Shown one piece after another: positions 1-13,891 of a DNA stretch of 64,000 nucleotides. Every line of letters begins with the position of its first letter. The first letter of the stretch is position 1. The translations under genes and the position numbers were made by a program. The notes under the pieces were generated by a model that worked only from the letters and a program-made list of their open reading frames with translations, was not told the DNA's origin and made no database searches. The DNA is from Brevundimonas vesicularis. Its GTDB lineage: Bacteria > Pseudomonadota > Alphaproteobacteria > Caulobacterales > Caulobacteraceae. The stretch is from positions 992,001 through 1,056,000 of the forward strand of contig NZ_JACHLJ010000001.1 of the NCBI RefSeq assembly GCF_014204545.1, given 5' to 3'.

Positions 1-21
1 CGCCGGATCGATTCTGGAACC

Positions 22-468
22 ATGGCCGAAACGCCCGTCATTCATGTGCTGAACGGCCCCAACCTGAACCTGCTCGGGGTTCGGGAGCCGGACATCTATG
101 GCCGCGACACCCTGGCGGACATCGAGCAGCGCTGCGTCCGGGCGGCCGGCGAGGCGCAGATCGTGTTTCGCCAGACCAACCATGAAGGCGTGCTGGTGGA
201 CTGGATCCAGGAGGCGCGCGAAGGCGCCCACGCCCTGATCCTCAATCCGGCGGCCTATGGGCATACGTCGGTGGCGCTGCATGATGCGTTGAAGACGCTG
301 TCGATCCCGGTGATCGAGCTGCATCTGTCCAATCCGGCGGCGCGCGAGGCGTTTCGCCATCACTCCTATGTGTCCTCCGCCGCGACCGGCGTCATCGCCG
401 GCTTCGGCGCGGCGGGCTATGAACTGGCCGTCCAGGCGGCCCTCACCCAGGTTCGGGAACGCGGCTGA
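22..468 (+). CDS. aroQ: Type II 3-dehydroquinate dehydratase
   Basis: Dehydrates 3-dehydroquinate to 3-dehydroshikimate in the shikimate pathway; a cytosolic dodecamer in this family. The 148-residue length is normal for type II enzymes. The N-terminal NGPNLNLLG signature, the flexible-lid Tyr26 in PDIYG, the NPAAYGHTS segment with His81, and the ELHLSN motif with His101 followed by Arg112 are all visible, so the active site looks complete. The ATG at 22 begins directly before the conserved core. It lies 47 bases upstream of accB in the same direction, the usual alphaproteobacterial order, and may be co-transcribed with it. Confidence 0.97.
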   Translation: MAETPVIHVLNGPNLNLLGVREPDIYGRDTLADIEQRCVRAAGEAQIVFRQTNHEGVLVDWIQEAREGAHALILNPAAYGHTSVALHDALKTLSIPVIELHLSNPAAREAFRHHSYVSSAATGVIAGFGAAGYELAVQAALTQVRERG

Positions 469-515
469 GGCCCGTCCCGTTTATCAAAGACCACGAAAGA
501 CAAGGCGCAACTCCA

Positions 516-1007
516 ATGGCCGATGACAAGAAACACGCCGAGATCGACGCCGCCCTGGTTCGCCAGCTGGCCGAGATCCTGAACGAGACCGATCTGACGG
601 AAGTCGAGGTCGAGCGCGGCGAACTGCGTATCCGCGTGGCGCGCGAAGTCACCATCAACGCCGCCCCGGTTCAGTACGCCGCCGCCCCCGCCCCGGTTGC
701 CGCTGCGCCCGCTGCCGCTGCTGCGCCGGCCGCCATGCCGTCGGACCCCGCCACCATCGTCGCCCGCGCCGGCGAAGAGGTGAAATCGCCGATGGTCGGC
801 ACCGCCTATCTGCAGGCCTCGCCGGAGGCCCCGGCCTTCGTCCAGCCCGGCGACAAGGTCAAGAAGGGTCAGACCCTGCTGATCGTCGAAGCCATGAAGA
901 CGATGAACCCGATCCAGGCCCCGCGGGACGGCGTTGTGGCCGAAATCCTGGTCGGCGACGCCCAGCCGGTCGAGTTCGGCGAACCCCTCGTCCTGCTGGA
1001 AGCCTAA
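516..1007 (+). CDS. accB: Biotin carboxyl carrier protein of acetyl-CoA carboxylase
   Basis: Carries the biotin that shuttles carboxyl groups between biotin carboxylase and carboxyltransferase in the first step of fatty acid synthesis. The protein has an N-terminal helical region (residues 1-50), a flexible Ala/Pro-rich linker (about 51-77) and a C-terminal biotinyl domain holding the EAMKTMN motif, with Lys128 as the biotinylated residue. Length (163) is typical. The next gene, accC, starts three bases after the stop codon, so the two subunits are translated from one message. Confidence 0.97.
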   Translation: MADDKKHAEIDAALVRQLAEILNETDLTEVEVERGELRIRVAREVTINAAPVQYAAAPAPVAAAPAAAAAPAAMPSDPATIVARAGEEVKSPMVGTAYLQASPEAPAFVQPGDKVKKGQTLLIVEAMKTMNPIQAPRDGVVAEILVGDAQPVEFGEPLVLLEA

Positions 1008-1010
1008 GCC

Positions 1011-2363
<1,353 letters not shown>

Positions 2364-3120
2364 CCGACCCCGATTTCAGCGCCAGCGGGCCTTTCGGCGG
2401 TTTCGGCCCCGACGACCTGCTGGCCTGTTACGCCCGGGGCGTGTTTCCGATGGCCGAGGCGCGCGATGATCCGCGCGTCTTCATTATCGAGCCGGAACAG
2501 CGCGGCGTCATTCCGCTGGACGCCTTCCACATCCCCAGCCGCCTGCGCCGCACCGTGCGGGGCGAGCCGTTCGAGGTGCGGGTCGATACCGCCTTCGAAG
2601 CGGTGCTGGACGGCTGTGCGGCGGCGCAAGGACCGGATCGCGAAGACACCTGGATCAACGGCCCGATCCGGCGGCTGTACGCCGCCCTGTTCGCCATGGG
2701 TTTCGTCCATTCCATCGAGTGCTGGCGTGACGAGCGGCTGGTGGGCGGCCTTTACGGCGTGTCGCTGGGCGGGGCCTTCTTCGGCGAGAGCATGTTCAGT
2801 CGCGAACGGGACGCGTCCAAGGTCGCTCTGGTGCATCTGGTCGCGCGCCTGCGAAAGGGCGGCTGGGACCTGCTGGACGCGCAGTTCTTGACCGACCATC
2901 TGAGCCAGTTCGGTACGGTCGAAACGCCGCAAGCGACCTATCTGGAGCGGCTTCAGCCCGCGCTGTCGGTCAGGCCGGACCAAGGGGTGTTGCGCGCGCC
3001 CCTGACCGGCGCAGAAGCCGTCGCCCTGGCCAGCGCCTAGTCTCTGTCCGGACACGATTTCAGGCCTGTCCCGACAGCTTAGGATTGGCGTCTTCGCCCG
3101 GCCTGACGGTCAATGGCGGC

Positions 3121-3885
3121 ATGACCCAGACCCCGTCCAAAGCCCCGCCCCACCCGTCCCTTCTTCGCGAGGTGCGAGAGATCGCCCTGACGCTGATCTT
3201 CGCCATCATCCTGGCGCTCGCGATCCGCATCGTCCTGTTCCAACCCTTCACCATCCCTTCGTCGTCGATGGAGCCGGGGCTGGTGACCGGCGACTATATC
3301 GTCGTGTCGAAATATCCCTATGGCTGGAGCACGGCGTCTCTGCCGTTCAATCCGGCGATGTCGCCGGGACGGCTGCTGGGGCGCGAGCCGAGACGCGGCG
3401 ACGTTGTGGTGTTCCGACTGCCCCGCGACCCCAGCGAGGCCTGGATCAAGCGCGTCGTCGGGCTGCCGGGCGACACGGTTCAGGTGCGGGGCGGCGTTGT
3501 CTTCGTCAATGGCGACCCGGTGCGACAGACCCGGCTGGATGTCGTCGCCGATCACGATGCGCCGCAGAGACGGGTCCTGCAGGTGCGCGAGACCCTGGCG
3601 GACGGACGATCCTACGTCACCTATGACGGCGGGCCGGGCCTGCCGGGCGACGACACGCCTGTGCGCCGTGTGCCGGCGGGCTGCTATCTGATGATGGGCG
3701 ACAATCGCGACAACTCGCTGGACAGCCGCTGGCCGCCCGAGGTCGGCGTCGGCCTGCTGCCGGCCGAGAACATCATCGGCCGGGCCGAGGTGGTGCTGGC
3801 CTCATGGAAGCCGGGCGCCAGCCTGTTCAAACCGTGGACGTGGTTAGACCTTCAGTGGGACCGGTTCCTAGTCCGCATCCGCTAA
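3121..3885 (+). CDS. lepB: Signal peptidase I
   Basis: Inner-membrane Ser/Lys protease that removes signal peptides from secreted proteins. From the ATG at 3121 the protein has 254 residues, one N-terminal transmembrane segment (about residues 18-40), the catalytic Ser49 in SSSMEPG and the general-base Lys110 in IKRVVGLPGD, followed by the GDNRDNSLDSR box. An in-frame TTG at 3085 would add 12 non-conserved residues and is less likely. The stop codon overlaps that of the converging gene at 3882-4220. Such genes often pair with rnc/era in alphaproteobacteria; that context is not seen here, so this may be an additional copy. Confidence 0.93.
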   Translation: MTQTPSKAPPHPSLLREVREIALTLIFAIILALAIRIVLFQPFTIPSSSMEPGLVTGDYIVVSKYPYGWSTASLPFNPAMSPGRLLGREPRRGDVVVFRLPRDPSEAWIKRVVGLPGDTVQVRGGVVFVNGDPVRQTRLDVVADHDAPQRRVLQVRETLADGRSYVTYDGGPGLPGDDTPVRRVPAGCYLMMGDNRDNSLDSRWPPEVGVGLLPAENIIGRAEVVLASWKPGASLFKPWTWLDLQWDRFLVRIR

Positions 3886-4220
3886 CGCGCGCGGTACTCT
3901 TCGAAGCTGACGACGCCGTCGTGATTGCGGTCCAGCCGGTCGAAGTCGGCGCGGGTGGGCGACGATTGGGCCAGGGAGGGCGCGGCGACGGCGCCCAGCG
4001 CCAGGCCGGCGACGGCGGCGGCCAGCAGCGGTCGCCAGCCCAGGCGGGGTTGAGGACGCCCGGACGACGTCGCGTTCAACTCTGCGTCTATGAAACGGCG
4101 AATGGCGTCGCTGGCCGTCCGGCCCTCGTCACGGCACCGGGCCATGAAGGCGGTCTTGGTCGCGTGGGGCAGTCGAATTTCGACCGTTTCGGTCTTCTTG
4201 GGCGGCTTGTTGCAATCCAT
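3882..4220 (-). CDS. Small membrane protein with RHH-like N-terminus and C-terminal EF-hand
   Basis: A 112-residue protein of unusual build. Residues 10-48 resemble a ribbon-helix-helix/CopG DNA-binding fold (VEIRLPHATK strand, then two helices). Residues about 61-85 are a single hydrophobic segment ending in APSLAQ. Residues 97-108 form a canonical EF-hand calcium loop with Asp97, Asn99, Asp101, Gly102, Ser105 and Glu108. The predicted layout puts the N-terminus in the cytoplasm and the EF-hand in the periplasm; that is inference. A GAGGAGG Shine-Dalgarno precedes the ATG. Its stop overlaps the lepB stop by four bases. Function unknown; a calcium-sensing membrane-bound regulator is one possibility. 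Confidence 0.8.
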   Translation of the reverse strand: MDCNKPPKKTETVEIRLPHATKTAFMARCRDEGRTASDAIRRFIDAELNATSSGRPQPRLGWRPLLAAAVAGLALGAVAAPSLAQSSPTRADFDRLDRNHDGVVSFEEYRAR

Positions 4221-4246
4221 GGCGCGCCTCCTCGCGGCGTCAAAGC

Positions 4247-4900
4247 TCAGTTCTTACAGCCGACGACCCAGGCGTCGTAGTAAGGGTTCTGGATGCCGCT
4301 GACGGCGGGTGACGAGGCGAACATCCAGCCGCGGAAGATCTGGCGGCCTTCCTGCCGGCCGCGCGCCTGGAGCGAGACGTCCATATAGGCGATGGCGTCT
4401 TCGGTCAGTTCGTCGGGCGTCGTCACCTCGCAGGCGCGGGCCGCGAAGATCAGATTTTGGTTGAAGCGCACGGGGCGACCGCCGACCTCGACCTCGAACT
4501 TCATCGTCTCGGCGGTGACCTTGTCGATGGCCTGGATGATCGCGAACTTGCGACGCTGGCGGCGCGCGGGCGTGGCGGGCTGGTCGATGGCCTTGGTCGC
4601 GACGGGCTTCTCGGCCTCGACCTCCTCCTCGGCCTTTTCCTCGACGGCGGCGTCCTCGGCGATGACGACGTTGGGCGGTGGGGCCACGGCGACCGGAGAG
4701 CGCGGAGCCGGCGCGCCCGCAGGCGGCGTCTCGGTCGGGACCGAGGGCTGGGCCGGGGTGGTGCGCAGAATGTCGCCAATCGGATCCTGGACCGGACGCG
4801 CATCGCGCGGTGCGTCCTGAAGCACGCTGGCGGTCACCGCGCCCGCGCTCAGCACGGCCGCGACGGACGCCGCGCCCAACAGGATGCGGCGGATTTTCAC
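4247..4900 (-). CDS. DUF2155 domain-containing exported protein
   Basis: A 217-residue exported protein of unknown function, conserved in alphaproteobacteria. It has an N-terminal signal/anchor (about residues 5-25), a long low-complexity Pro/Ala/Glu-rich linker (about 30-110) and a C-terminal DUF2155 domain with FRGWMFASSPAVSG and NPYYDAWVVGC; two Cys (in ARACEV and VVGC) could form a disulfide. The start is GTG at 4900-4898, overlapping the stop of the upstream NDUFA12 gene as GTGA, so the two are translationally coupled. Pairing with a complex I accessory subunit suggests an envelope or respiratory role, but nothing more can be claimed. Confidence 0.88.
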   Translation of the reverse strand: MKIRRILLGAASVAAVLSAGAVTASVLQDAPRDARPVQDPIGDILRTTPAQPSVPTETPPAGAPAPRSPVAVAPPPNVVIAEDAAVEEKAEEEVEAEKPVATKAIDQPATPARRQRRKFAIIQAIDKVTAETMKFEVEVGGRPVRFNQNLIFAARACEVTTPDELTEDAIAYMDVSLQARGRQEGRQIFRGWMFASSPAVSGIQNPYYDAWVVGCKN

Positions 4901-5289
4901 TCGGGCGTCCAGGCCTGATAGTCGCCGGTCGCGGCCGGGCGCTTGGCGTCGCCGGCCAGCGAGCCGGGCGGACGCCAGGCCAGGGGCGTGCCGGTCAGAT
5001 TGGGCAGATGCTCCTTCTCCCAGGCGCGACGCGGCAGCGGCTGCTCGGTCGGCGGCAGGTCGAAGGTGTAGTGCAGCCAGCCGTGCCAGTCGGGCGTCAC
5101 CTTGGACGCCTCGGCATAGCCGTCATAGATGACCCAGCGACGCTTGCGGCCGTCGTAGCTGACGTTGTCGCGGCTCTCGTAATAGCGATTGCCGTTCTCG
5201 TCCTGGCCGACGAAGCGACCGCGCTTGGCGATGGTGAACCGGGTGCCGATCGTGGCGCCCTCCCACCAGCCGAAAATCTTGCTCAACAC
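4897..5289 (-). CDS. NADH:ubiquinone oxidoreductase subunit NDUFA12 family (17.2 kDa-like)
   Basis: Supernumerary subunit of alphaproteobacterial respiratory complex I, homologous to mitochondrial NDUFA12. The conserved pieces are the N-terminal FGWWEGATIGTRF, the GRFVGQDENGNRYYE strand region, RRWVIYDGYAEASKV, and WHGWLHYTFDLPP. I place the start at GTG 5289 because homologues begin a few residues before this WW motif, giving 130 residues; an ATG at 5349 or the open frame up to 5430 would add non-conserved Arg-rich residues. It overlaps the following DUF2155 gene by four bases (GTGA). Confidence 0.9.
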   Translation of the reverse strand: MLSKIFGWWEGATIGTRFTIAKRGRFVGQDENGNRYYESRDNVSYDGRKRRWVIYDGYAEASKVTPDWHGWLHYTFDLPPTEQPLPRRAWEKEHLPNLTGTPLAWRPPGSLAGDAKRPAATGDYQAWTPE

Positions 5290-5495
5290 GTCGTGGAATC
5301 CAACCGTAAGGGGTCGCCGGAAAGGGAGGCGGCGTCTGGTGCGGATCATAGAAACCCGCGCCCTCTTCGTCCAGCGTTCAAGCGTCGGGCAGTGAATCGA
5401 TATCTTGTGGGCAACCCCGCCCTGCGACACCAGATGTATTGGCTAAGTCGCATGCGCATCCTAGGCTTGCCCGAACCTTTCGGAGAGACGCCGCC

Positions 5496-8039
5496 ATGCG
5501 CTTTCAATCCGGCTTCGCCGCTCGCGCCAAACGAGTCGCGATGGAGACCCGCGCCGTCGAGCGCCCCGCCGGCGTGCAGCAGGTCCTGGCCCCCGCCGGC
5601 TGGTCCGACGTCCGGATCGAGGCCTGGTTGGACTGGGTCGAGGCGGAAGGATTCGCAACACCCCTGTCCGGTGACTGGCTGAACGGCGGCGTCGACGGCT
5701 GGGCCGAGCGGCTGGCCGAGACGGGCGTGGCCGACGGCGTGTTTGACCGGGCTGACGCCGCTGCGTTCGTCGATGAGCTGTCGGGCGCCTTCAAGTTGGG
5801 CGTGGCGGCGCTGGCGGCGTCTGGACCTGCGGCCGTCGGCGTCGTCGATCTGAACGACCCCGGCGCGGCGGCGCGTCTCAAGGCGCACGCCGGACGGCGC
5901 GCGGCCGCGCGTCTGGGCGCCCAGGCGGCCGACGCCTTGGCCGAGGCGCTGGCGGGCGTCGCCGATGCGGTCGATCGCTGCGAAGGCCCGCGGGGCGACT
6001 GCGGCGACCCTTCGCGCAATCCGGCCCTGGGCCGTGCGGCGGCCCTGGCGCGGCGGTGCGGCGCCAGCGACGCCGATATCTTGAGAGCCATCGACGGCGA
6101 ACGGCCCGCGATGGCCTTGGAGCCGATGGTCGAAGGCGCGCCTCTGGTCGCCCTGGCGGACCGGACCCAGATCGCAGCGGGCGCGCCCGAGGCCCTCTTG
6201 GCGGCCGAGGCGGCGCTGGACGGCGGTCTGATCGTCGCCTTCGACCCGCGCGATGCGGAGACCGCAACGGCGCAGACCACGCGGGCTTTGATCGATCTGA
6301 GCGCCGTCCTGGCGCTCGACGGAGACGCGGCGAACGATCTGGCGGATCTGACCCGCCTGCTGATCGTGGCGCTGGACCTGCAGTCCGCGCAGCCCGGTCC
6401 CATCGCGTTGGGACTGGACGGTTTGCTGGAGGCGCTATCCGCCAGCGACGACCGTACGGATCAGGCGCAGACGCTCGCTGGCCTGGTCGCGGCGACGGCG
6501 GCGCAGACCTCGGCCGAACTGGCGAGCCTGCGCGGTCCCTGCCCCGACTGGGAAGCCCCGGACAAGCCGCGTCGCCATTCGGCCATCGGCCTGTTCGTCG
6601 AGGATGCCGAGGTGCGGCTGCGGCTGGGCCTGGGCCGCGTCGCGGCGGTCGATGTGTTCCAAACGGCGGACGGCGAGATCGGTCGCCGGCTGCACCCCGC
6701 GTTTGCCGCGGCCATCTCTGCCGCCGGCGGCGATCTCCAGGCGGCGGAACGGTGGACGTTCGGTCGCCGCACCCTGGTCGAGGCGCCAGGCATCGACCAC
6801 ACGGCCTTACGGGCCCTGGGCTTCACCGACATCGAACTGGCCGCCATCGAAAACGCCCTGGGCTGGGCTGAGGATTTCGACACGGTCTTCGCCGCCCCCG
6901 TCCTGGACCCCGGTTTCATCCGCGACGTCCTGGGCGTGGAAGACGGGGATGGTCTGCTGCTGACCCTGCTGGGCGTGTCTGAAGAGGCCGAGACGGCGGC
7001 GACGCGTTGGGTCTTCGGCCATGGCGATCTGCGCGACTGGCCCGAGGCGCCGGCCTGCGTCTCCGCCCTGCTGGCCGATCCGGCGGCGGCGGCGGCCGAC
7101 CTGCGGCGCGCCGTGGAACCGTTCAGCGACATGCCGGACCTCGCGATCGAACCGATGGACTGGCGCACGACCGCCACCCAGGCCGCACGCCTGTTGAGCC
7201 AGGGCGCCCTGGACGGCCGTCGCGCCCTTCGCCTGTCGCGCGCCGCACCGCCTGTCGGTCCGCTGCTGTCCCTGCCAAACATCGACACCGGACGCCCCGA
7301 GCTTGGCCGCCCCGAGCCTGCCCACGAAGCGCCTCGCCCGGCTCCGACGGAACGGGTCGTCGAACGCGTGGTCGAGCGCGAACGCGCGCGCCGCAAACTG
7401 CCCGACCGGCGTAAAGGCTACATCCAGAAGGCCGCCGTCGGGGGCCACAAGGTCTATATCCACACCGGAGAATACGAAGACGGCGAACTGGGCGAGATTT
7501 TCATCGACATGCACAAGGAAGGCGCCGCCTTCCGCAGCCTGATGAACAACTTCGCCATCGCCATCTCGATCGGCCTGCAATACGGCGTGCCGCTGGACGA
7601 GTTTGTGGACGCCTTCGTCTTCACCCGGTTCGAGCCGGCCGGCCGCGTTACCGGGAACGACTCCATCAAGTCGGCGACCTCAATCCTCGACTACATCTTC
7701 CGCGAACTGGGTGTTTCCTATCTGGACCGCGTCGAGCTGGCCAATGCCGAGACGGAGGCGCAGAACCCAGACGATCTGGGCGATGGAAAGCCTGACGCCA
7801 GCGCGGCCGTGCCCGCCGCCCGCTTCATCTCCAAGGGTTTTGCGCGGGGTTCCGCGCCCGACAATCTGGTCGTCCTGCCCTTCGGCAAGAAGGGAGAGCC
7901 AGAAGCCCGCGCCGCCGCCAACAGCGAGCCCGTCGCCTGCCCCGCCTGCGGCGATTTCAGCCTGCAGCAACGCGGCGCGGCCTGGGTCTGCGACACCTGC
8001 GGGGCGGCCCCTGCGCTTCAGGGCGGCGATCAGGGCTAG
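5496..8039 (+). CDS. Catalytically degenerate class II (B12-dependent) ribonucleotide reductase-like protein
   Basis: An 847-residue protein whose C-terminus is clearly NrdJ-like: residues about 632-745 form the TSCPD domain ([32 protein letters not shown]), and Cys815/818/832/835 form the terminal CxxC...CxxC zinc/redox ribbon. Upstream, segments align by eye with NrdJ in order, but are Ala-rich and strongly diverged. At about residues 265-269 LIDLS stands where family members have CNLAS, and I see no NPCSE-type motif, so the radical active site seems lost. ATG 5496 is chosen for its GGAGA Shine-Dalgarno; the TTG at 5439 is unlikely. Probably a non-catalytic paralogue rather than the working reductase. 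Confidence 0.8.
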   Translation: MRFQSGFAARAKRVAMETRAVERPAGVQQVLAPAGWSDVRIEAWLDWVEAEGFATPLSGDWLNGGVDGWAERLAETGVADGVFDRADAAAFVDELSGAFKLGVAALAASGPAAVGVVDLNDPGAAARLKAHAGRRAAARLGAQAADALAEALAGVADAVDRCEGPRGDCGDPSRNPALGRAAALARRCGASDADILRAIDGERPAMALEPMVEGAPLVALADRTQIAAGAPEALLAAEAALDGGLIVAFDPRDAETATAQTTRALIDLSAVLALDGDAANDLADLTRLLIVALDLQSAQPGPIALGLDGLLEALSASDDRTDQAQTLAGLVAATAAQTSAELASLRGPCPDWEAPDKPRRHSAIGLFVEDAEVRLRLGLGRVAAVDVFQTADGEIGRRLHPAFAAAISAAGGDLQAAERWTFGRRTLVEAPGIDHTALRALGFTDIELAAIENALGWAEDFDTVFAAPVLDPGFIRDVLGVEDGDGLLLTLLGVSEEAETAATRWVFGHGDLRDWPEAPACVSALLADPAAAAADLRRAVEPFSDMPDLAIEPMDWRTTATQAARLLSQGALDGRRALRLSRAAPPVGPLLSLPNIDTGRPELGRPEPAHEAPRPAPTERVVERVVERERARRKLPDRRKGYIQKAAVGGHKVYIHTGEYEDGELGEIFIDMHKEGAAFRSLMNNFAIAISIGLQYGVPLDEFVDAFVFTRFEPAGRVTGNDSIKSATSILDYIFRELGVSYLDRVELANAETEAQNPDDLGDGKPDASAAVPAARFISKGFARGSAPDNLVVLPFGKKGEPEARAAANSEPVACPACGDFSLQQRGAAWVCDTCGAAPALQGGDQG

Positions 8040-8096
8040 GTTAAGGGTTATGGCCTAGGGTTTGCTGACAGACGATCGAACGTCGGAGCCCGGTCC

Positions 8097-8588
8097 ATGA
8101 AACGCACACTTTCCCTCGGCCTGATCGCCGCCCTGCTGGCCGTCGCCGCGCCCGCCCTGGCGCAGAACGCGGGTCAGATCGCCAGTGTGCGGCGCGGCGC
8201 CTCCTGCGCCGGTTGCAATCTTTTTCAGGGCGACTTTTCGGGGCTGGAGGCGCGGGGCCTGAACCTGGCCGGCTCACGCCTGCGTCAGGCGGACCTGAGC
8301 CTCAGCGTCATGAACCGCACGCGCTTCTCCAACACCGACATGCGGGACGTCGAAGCCTATGGCGGCGTCTTCTCAGGCTCCAACTTCTCGCGCGCCAACC
8401 TGACCAACGCCAGTTTTGTCGGCGCCTATCTGGAGGGCGCCAGCTTCGCCGGCGCGAGCCTGTCGGGGACTAATCTGTCAGGCGCCCAGCTGGCGCGGGC
8501 TACCGGCCTGACCCAGGCCCAACTGAACCGGGCCTGCGGCGACGGCTCTACCGTCCTGCCTCGGGGCTTCCGCATTCCGGCCTGCTGA
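8097..8588 (+). CDS. Exported pentapeptide-repeat protein
   Basis: A 163-residue protein with a clear Sec signal peptide (residues 1-23, cleaved after ALAQ or ALA). A CxxC pair (Cys37, Cys40) comes just before about 15 A(D/N)Lxx-type pentapeptide repeats that would fold as a right-handed quadrilateral beta-helix. The C-terminal cap reads GLTQAQLNRACGDGST and ends in a Cys. The role is unknown; pentapeptide proteins are often structural or protein-binding. It is a paralogue of the next gene, sharing both the CxxC entry and the ACGDGST cap. Confidence 0.88.
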   Translation: MKRTLSLGLIAALLAVAAPALAQNAGQIASVRRGASCAGCNLFQGDFSGLEARGLNLAGSRLRQADLSLSVMNRTRFSNTDMRDVEAYGGVFSGSNFSRANLTNASFVGAYLEGASFAGASLSGTNLSGAQLARATGLTQAQLNRACGDGSTVLPRGFRIPAC

Positions 8589-8669
8589 GCGGCGCCGACC
8601 TTGCTCCGATTTCATGAAGTTACCTCGATTTAAGTAGGTGTGGCGGGGGTTTCGAGGCATTCAGAGTGC

Positions 8670-9557
8670 GTGAAACAGATCGCTAAACATATCCGGGTCC
8701 GCCCCGCATTGGCTCTGCTGACGCTGGGACTGGCGCTCGCCGCCTCCCCCGCCTTCGCCGGGGTCGAGATGTCGATGCAGGACCGCGACGTGGCCCGTTC
8801 GGTGTCGCTGGGCGGATCGTGTAATCGCTGCGAACTGTCCGGCCGCAATCTGTCGGGCGCCACCTTCACCGGCGCCAGCTTCATGAATTCCACCCTGGTC
8901 GGCGCCAATCTGCGCGGCGCCGAGATGATGGGGTCCAACTTCACCGGCAGCGATTTCAGCCGCGCCAACATGGGCGGGGTCGAGATCGTCGGCGCCAACT
9001 TCACCTCCGCCAACTTCACCGGGGCGCAAATCAACGGCGCCGAGGCGCAAGGATCGTCCTTCGTTCGCGCCAACCTTACCCGGGCCAACCTTTCCGGCAG
9101 CGAGATGCACGGAGTCAACTTCACCGGCGCTACCCTGTCTGGAACCAACTTCTCCAACTCGGAACTGTTCGGCGCCACCCTGGCCAATGTCCGGGCGTCC
9201 GGCGCCAACTTCGCGAGCGCCGAAGTCACGGCCTCGAACCTTTCAGGCGGCGATTTTTCCAGCGCGGACTTTTCCAACGCCAGCCTGGATGGGGCGCGGT
9301 TGACCGGCGGCAGCTTCTCGCGCGCCGACTTCTCCAACGCCTCGCTGCGTCGAACCGACATTCGCGGCGCCGACTTGTCGGGCGCGCGAGGCCTGACGCA
9401 GGACCAGATCAGCGAAGCCTGCGGCGACGGCTCAACCCGCCTGCCCGGCCGCCTGACACCCCAGGCCTGCCGCAGCAGTTCTATCCGCATCGTCCGCGCA
9501 GCGCCCACGCCGCCGATCCCGCCTCGCGTGCGCAACTTGGTCAACGCCGAAAACTAA
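8670..9557 (+). CDS. Exported pentapeptide-repeat protein (longer paralogue)
   Basis: A 295-residue paralogue of the preceding gene. It has a signal peptide (about residues 1-30, ending ASPAFA), a CxxC pair (Cys51, Cys54), then some 35 pentapeptide repeats, and a C-terminal [16 protein letters not shown] cap followed by a short basic tail. The GTG at 8670 is chosen because it starts just before the signal peptide; a GTG at 8640 is the alternative and would add ten residues. The 81-base gap from the upstream paralogue leaves room for a promoter. Function unknown; location is predicted periplasmic or surface. Confidence 0.87.
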   Translation: MKQIAKHIRVRPALALLTLGLALAASPAFAGVEMSMQDRDVARSVSLGGSCNRCELSGRNLSGATFTGASFMNSTLVGANLRGAEMMGSNFTGSDFSRANMGGVEIVGANFTSANFTGAQINGAEAQGSSFVRANLTRANLSGSEMHGVNFTGATLSGTNFSNSELFGATLANVRASGANFASAEVTASNLSGGDFSSADFSNASLDGARLTGGSFSRADFSNASLRRTDIRGADLSGARGLTQDQISEACGDGSTRLPGRLTPQACRSSSIRIVRAAPTPPIPPRVRNLVNAEN

Positions 9558-9711
9558 GCCGTTCGCCTCGGACTCGTCCCCTCGGGGACTGCCCCGTATC
9601 TAAGGCCGGACCGCGTCCCGAAGACAAGAGGCCTTGGCCTGCGGCGCACACCGATCAAACTCGGCTCTTCTACGAGCGCCTCTGGCGATCTGCGGATAGT
9701 CCCAACAGCAA

Positions 9712-9741
9712 AACGGCCCCCGGATTGCTCCGGGGGCCGTT
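9712..9741 (-). terminator. Terminator hairpin downstream of tuf
   Basis: A perfect 13-bp stem (9712-9724 with 9729-9741) and a four-base loop lie 71 bases beyond the tuf stop. The T-tract on the minus side is weak (TTGCTGTT), so termination may be partly factor-dependent. It could also serve rightward transcripts from the pentapeptide genes. Confidence 0.75.
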
Positions 9742-9766
9742 CTGTTACGCTACTCTGTATCCAACC

Positions 9767-9797
9767 GGCCTCAAGCAGCGCGTGAGCGCGTTAGGCC
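9767..9797. repeat. 31-nt palindromic element, copy 1 (3' of tuf)
   Basis: An imperfect hairpin: outer arms GGCCT and AGGCC, inner arms GCGC/GCGC around GTGA. A near-identical 30-nt element lies 3' of rplL at 33207-33236. Both lie between the stop codon and the terminator of a leftward translation gene, so they would be transcribed as the end of that mRNA. Confidence 0.7.
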
Positions 9798-9811
9798 AAA
9801 AGGACGTCTTC

Positions 9812-11002
<1,191 letters not shown>

Positions 11003-11111
11003 TTTCTAGCTCCTAAGGTCCCCGAACCGGGGTTCCTGCAGTTTGGGGGTTAAGGACGCCCGGTCCTTACGGTCCGGGCGCATATAGGCGGGCTTTCCGA
11101 AAAGGGAAAGC

Positions 11112-13190
<2,079 letters not shown>

Positions 13191-13262
13191 GAAAGCGTGC
13201 CTTGAAAGTTTTCAGGACGCTCAGGTGCGCCCTCGGAAGGATGTCGGTGTTCGGATAAGCGA

Positions 13263-13293
13263 GTGCGGGCGATTTAGCTCAAACCGCCCGCAC
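13263..13293 (-). other. Intercistronic hairpin between rpsG and fusA
   Basis: A perfect 9-bp inverted repeat (13263-13271 with 13285-13293) with a 13-base loop lies in the leader of fusA within the str message. There is no U-run after it, so it is not a classical terminator. A role in mRNA processing or stability is inference. Confidence 0.45.
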
Positions 13294-13336
13294 CGGAAAC
13301 CCTTAGATAGTCAGCGCAGATGACGCTTTGAAGGCG

Positions 13337-13810
13337 TTACCAGCGATAGTGGCTGAAGGCGCGGTTGGCTTCGGCCATCTTGTGGGTGTCTTCACGCTTC
13401 TTGACCGCGGTGCCGCGGTTGTTCGAGGCGTCCAGCAGTTCGGCGGCCAGCTTTTCGGTCATGGTGTTCTCGCCACGCTTGCGCGCAGCGTTCACCAGCC
13501 AGCGGATGGCCAGGGCGCGGCGGCGGTCCGGACGGACTTCGACGGGCACCTGATAGGTGGCGCCGCCGACGCGACGCGAGCGCACTTCGACCGACGGGGA
13601 GACGTTGTCCAGGGCGGCGTGGAAGGTCGCGACCGGCTCCTGGTCCTTCTTCTTCTCGGCCAGAATATCGAAGGCGCCGTACACGATGTTCTCGGCGACG
13701 GCCTTCTTACCTTCGTACATGACGTAGTTCATGAACTTGGTGACGACCAGGTCCCCGAACTTGGGATCCGGCAGAACTTCACGTTTCTGGGCGCGGTGAC
13801 GACGCGACAT
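13337..13810 (-). CDS. rpsG: 30S ribosomal protein S7
   Basis: Primary 16S rRNA 3'-domain binder that nucleates head assembly of the small subunit and touches the E site. The 157-residue protein starts [20 protein letters not shown] and ends RAFSHYRW, both typical. It follows rpsL by 81 bases. That gap contains an 8-bp GC-rich hairpin (13861-13882), in the position where enterobacterial S7 represses translation; whether that control works here cannot be read from the sequence. Confidence 0.98.
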   Translation of the reverse strand: MSRRHRAQKREVLPDPKFGDLVVTKFMNYVMYEGKKAVAENIVYGAFDILAEKKKDQEPVATFHAALDNVSPSVEVRSRRVGGATYQVPVEVRPDRRRALAIRWLVNAARKRGENTMTEKLAAELLDASNNRGTAVKKREDTHKMAEANRAFSHYRW

Positions 13811-13891
13811 GGGGTATTCCTTGCAGTGCCCGACCAGCGCCGGGAAGATCTCGAAAAGGCCTCCGGGCGCGACGGCCCGGAGAAGAATGGC

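Noticed and set aside
8041-8277. Minus-strand frame opposite the first pentapeptide gene
   Set aside because: The plus-strand gene has a signal peptide and regular repeats; the minus frame is Arg/Pro-rich shadow.
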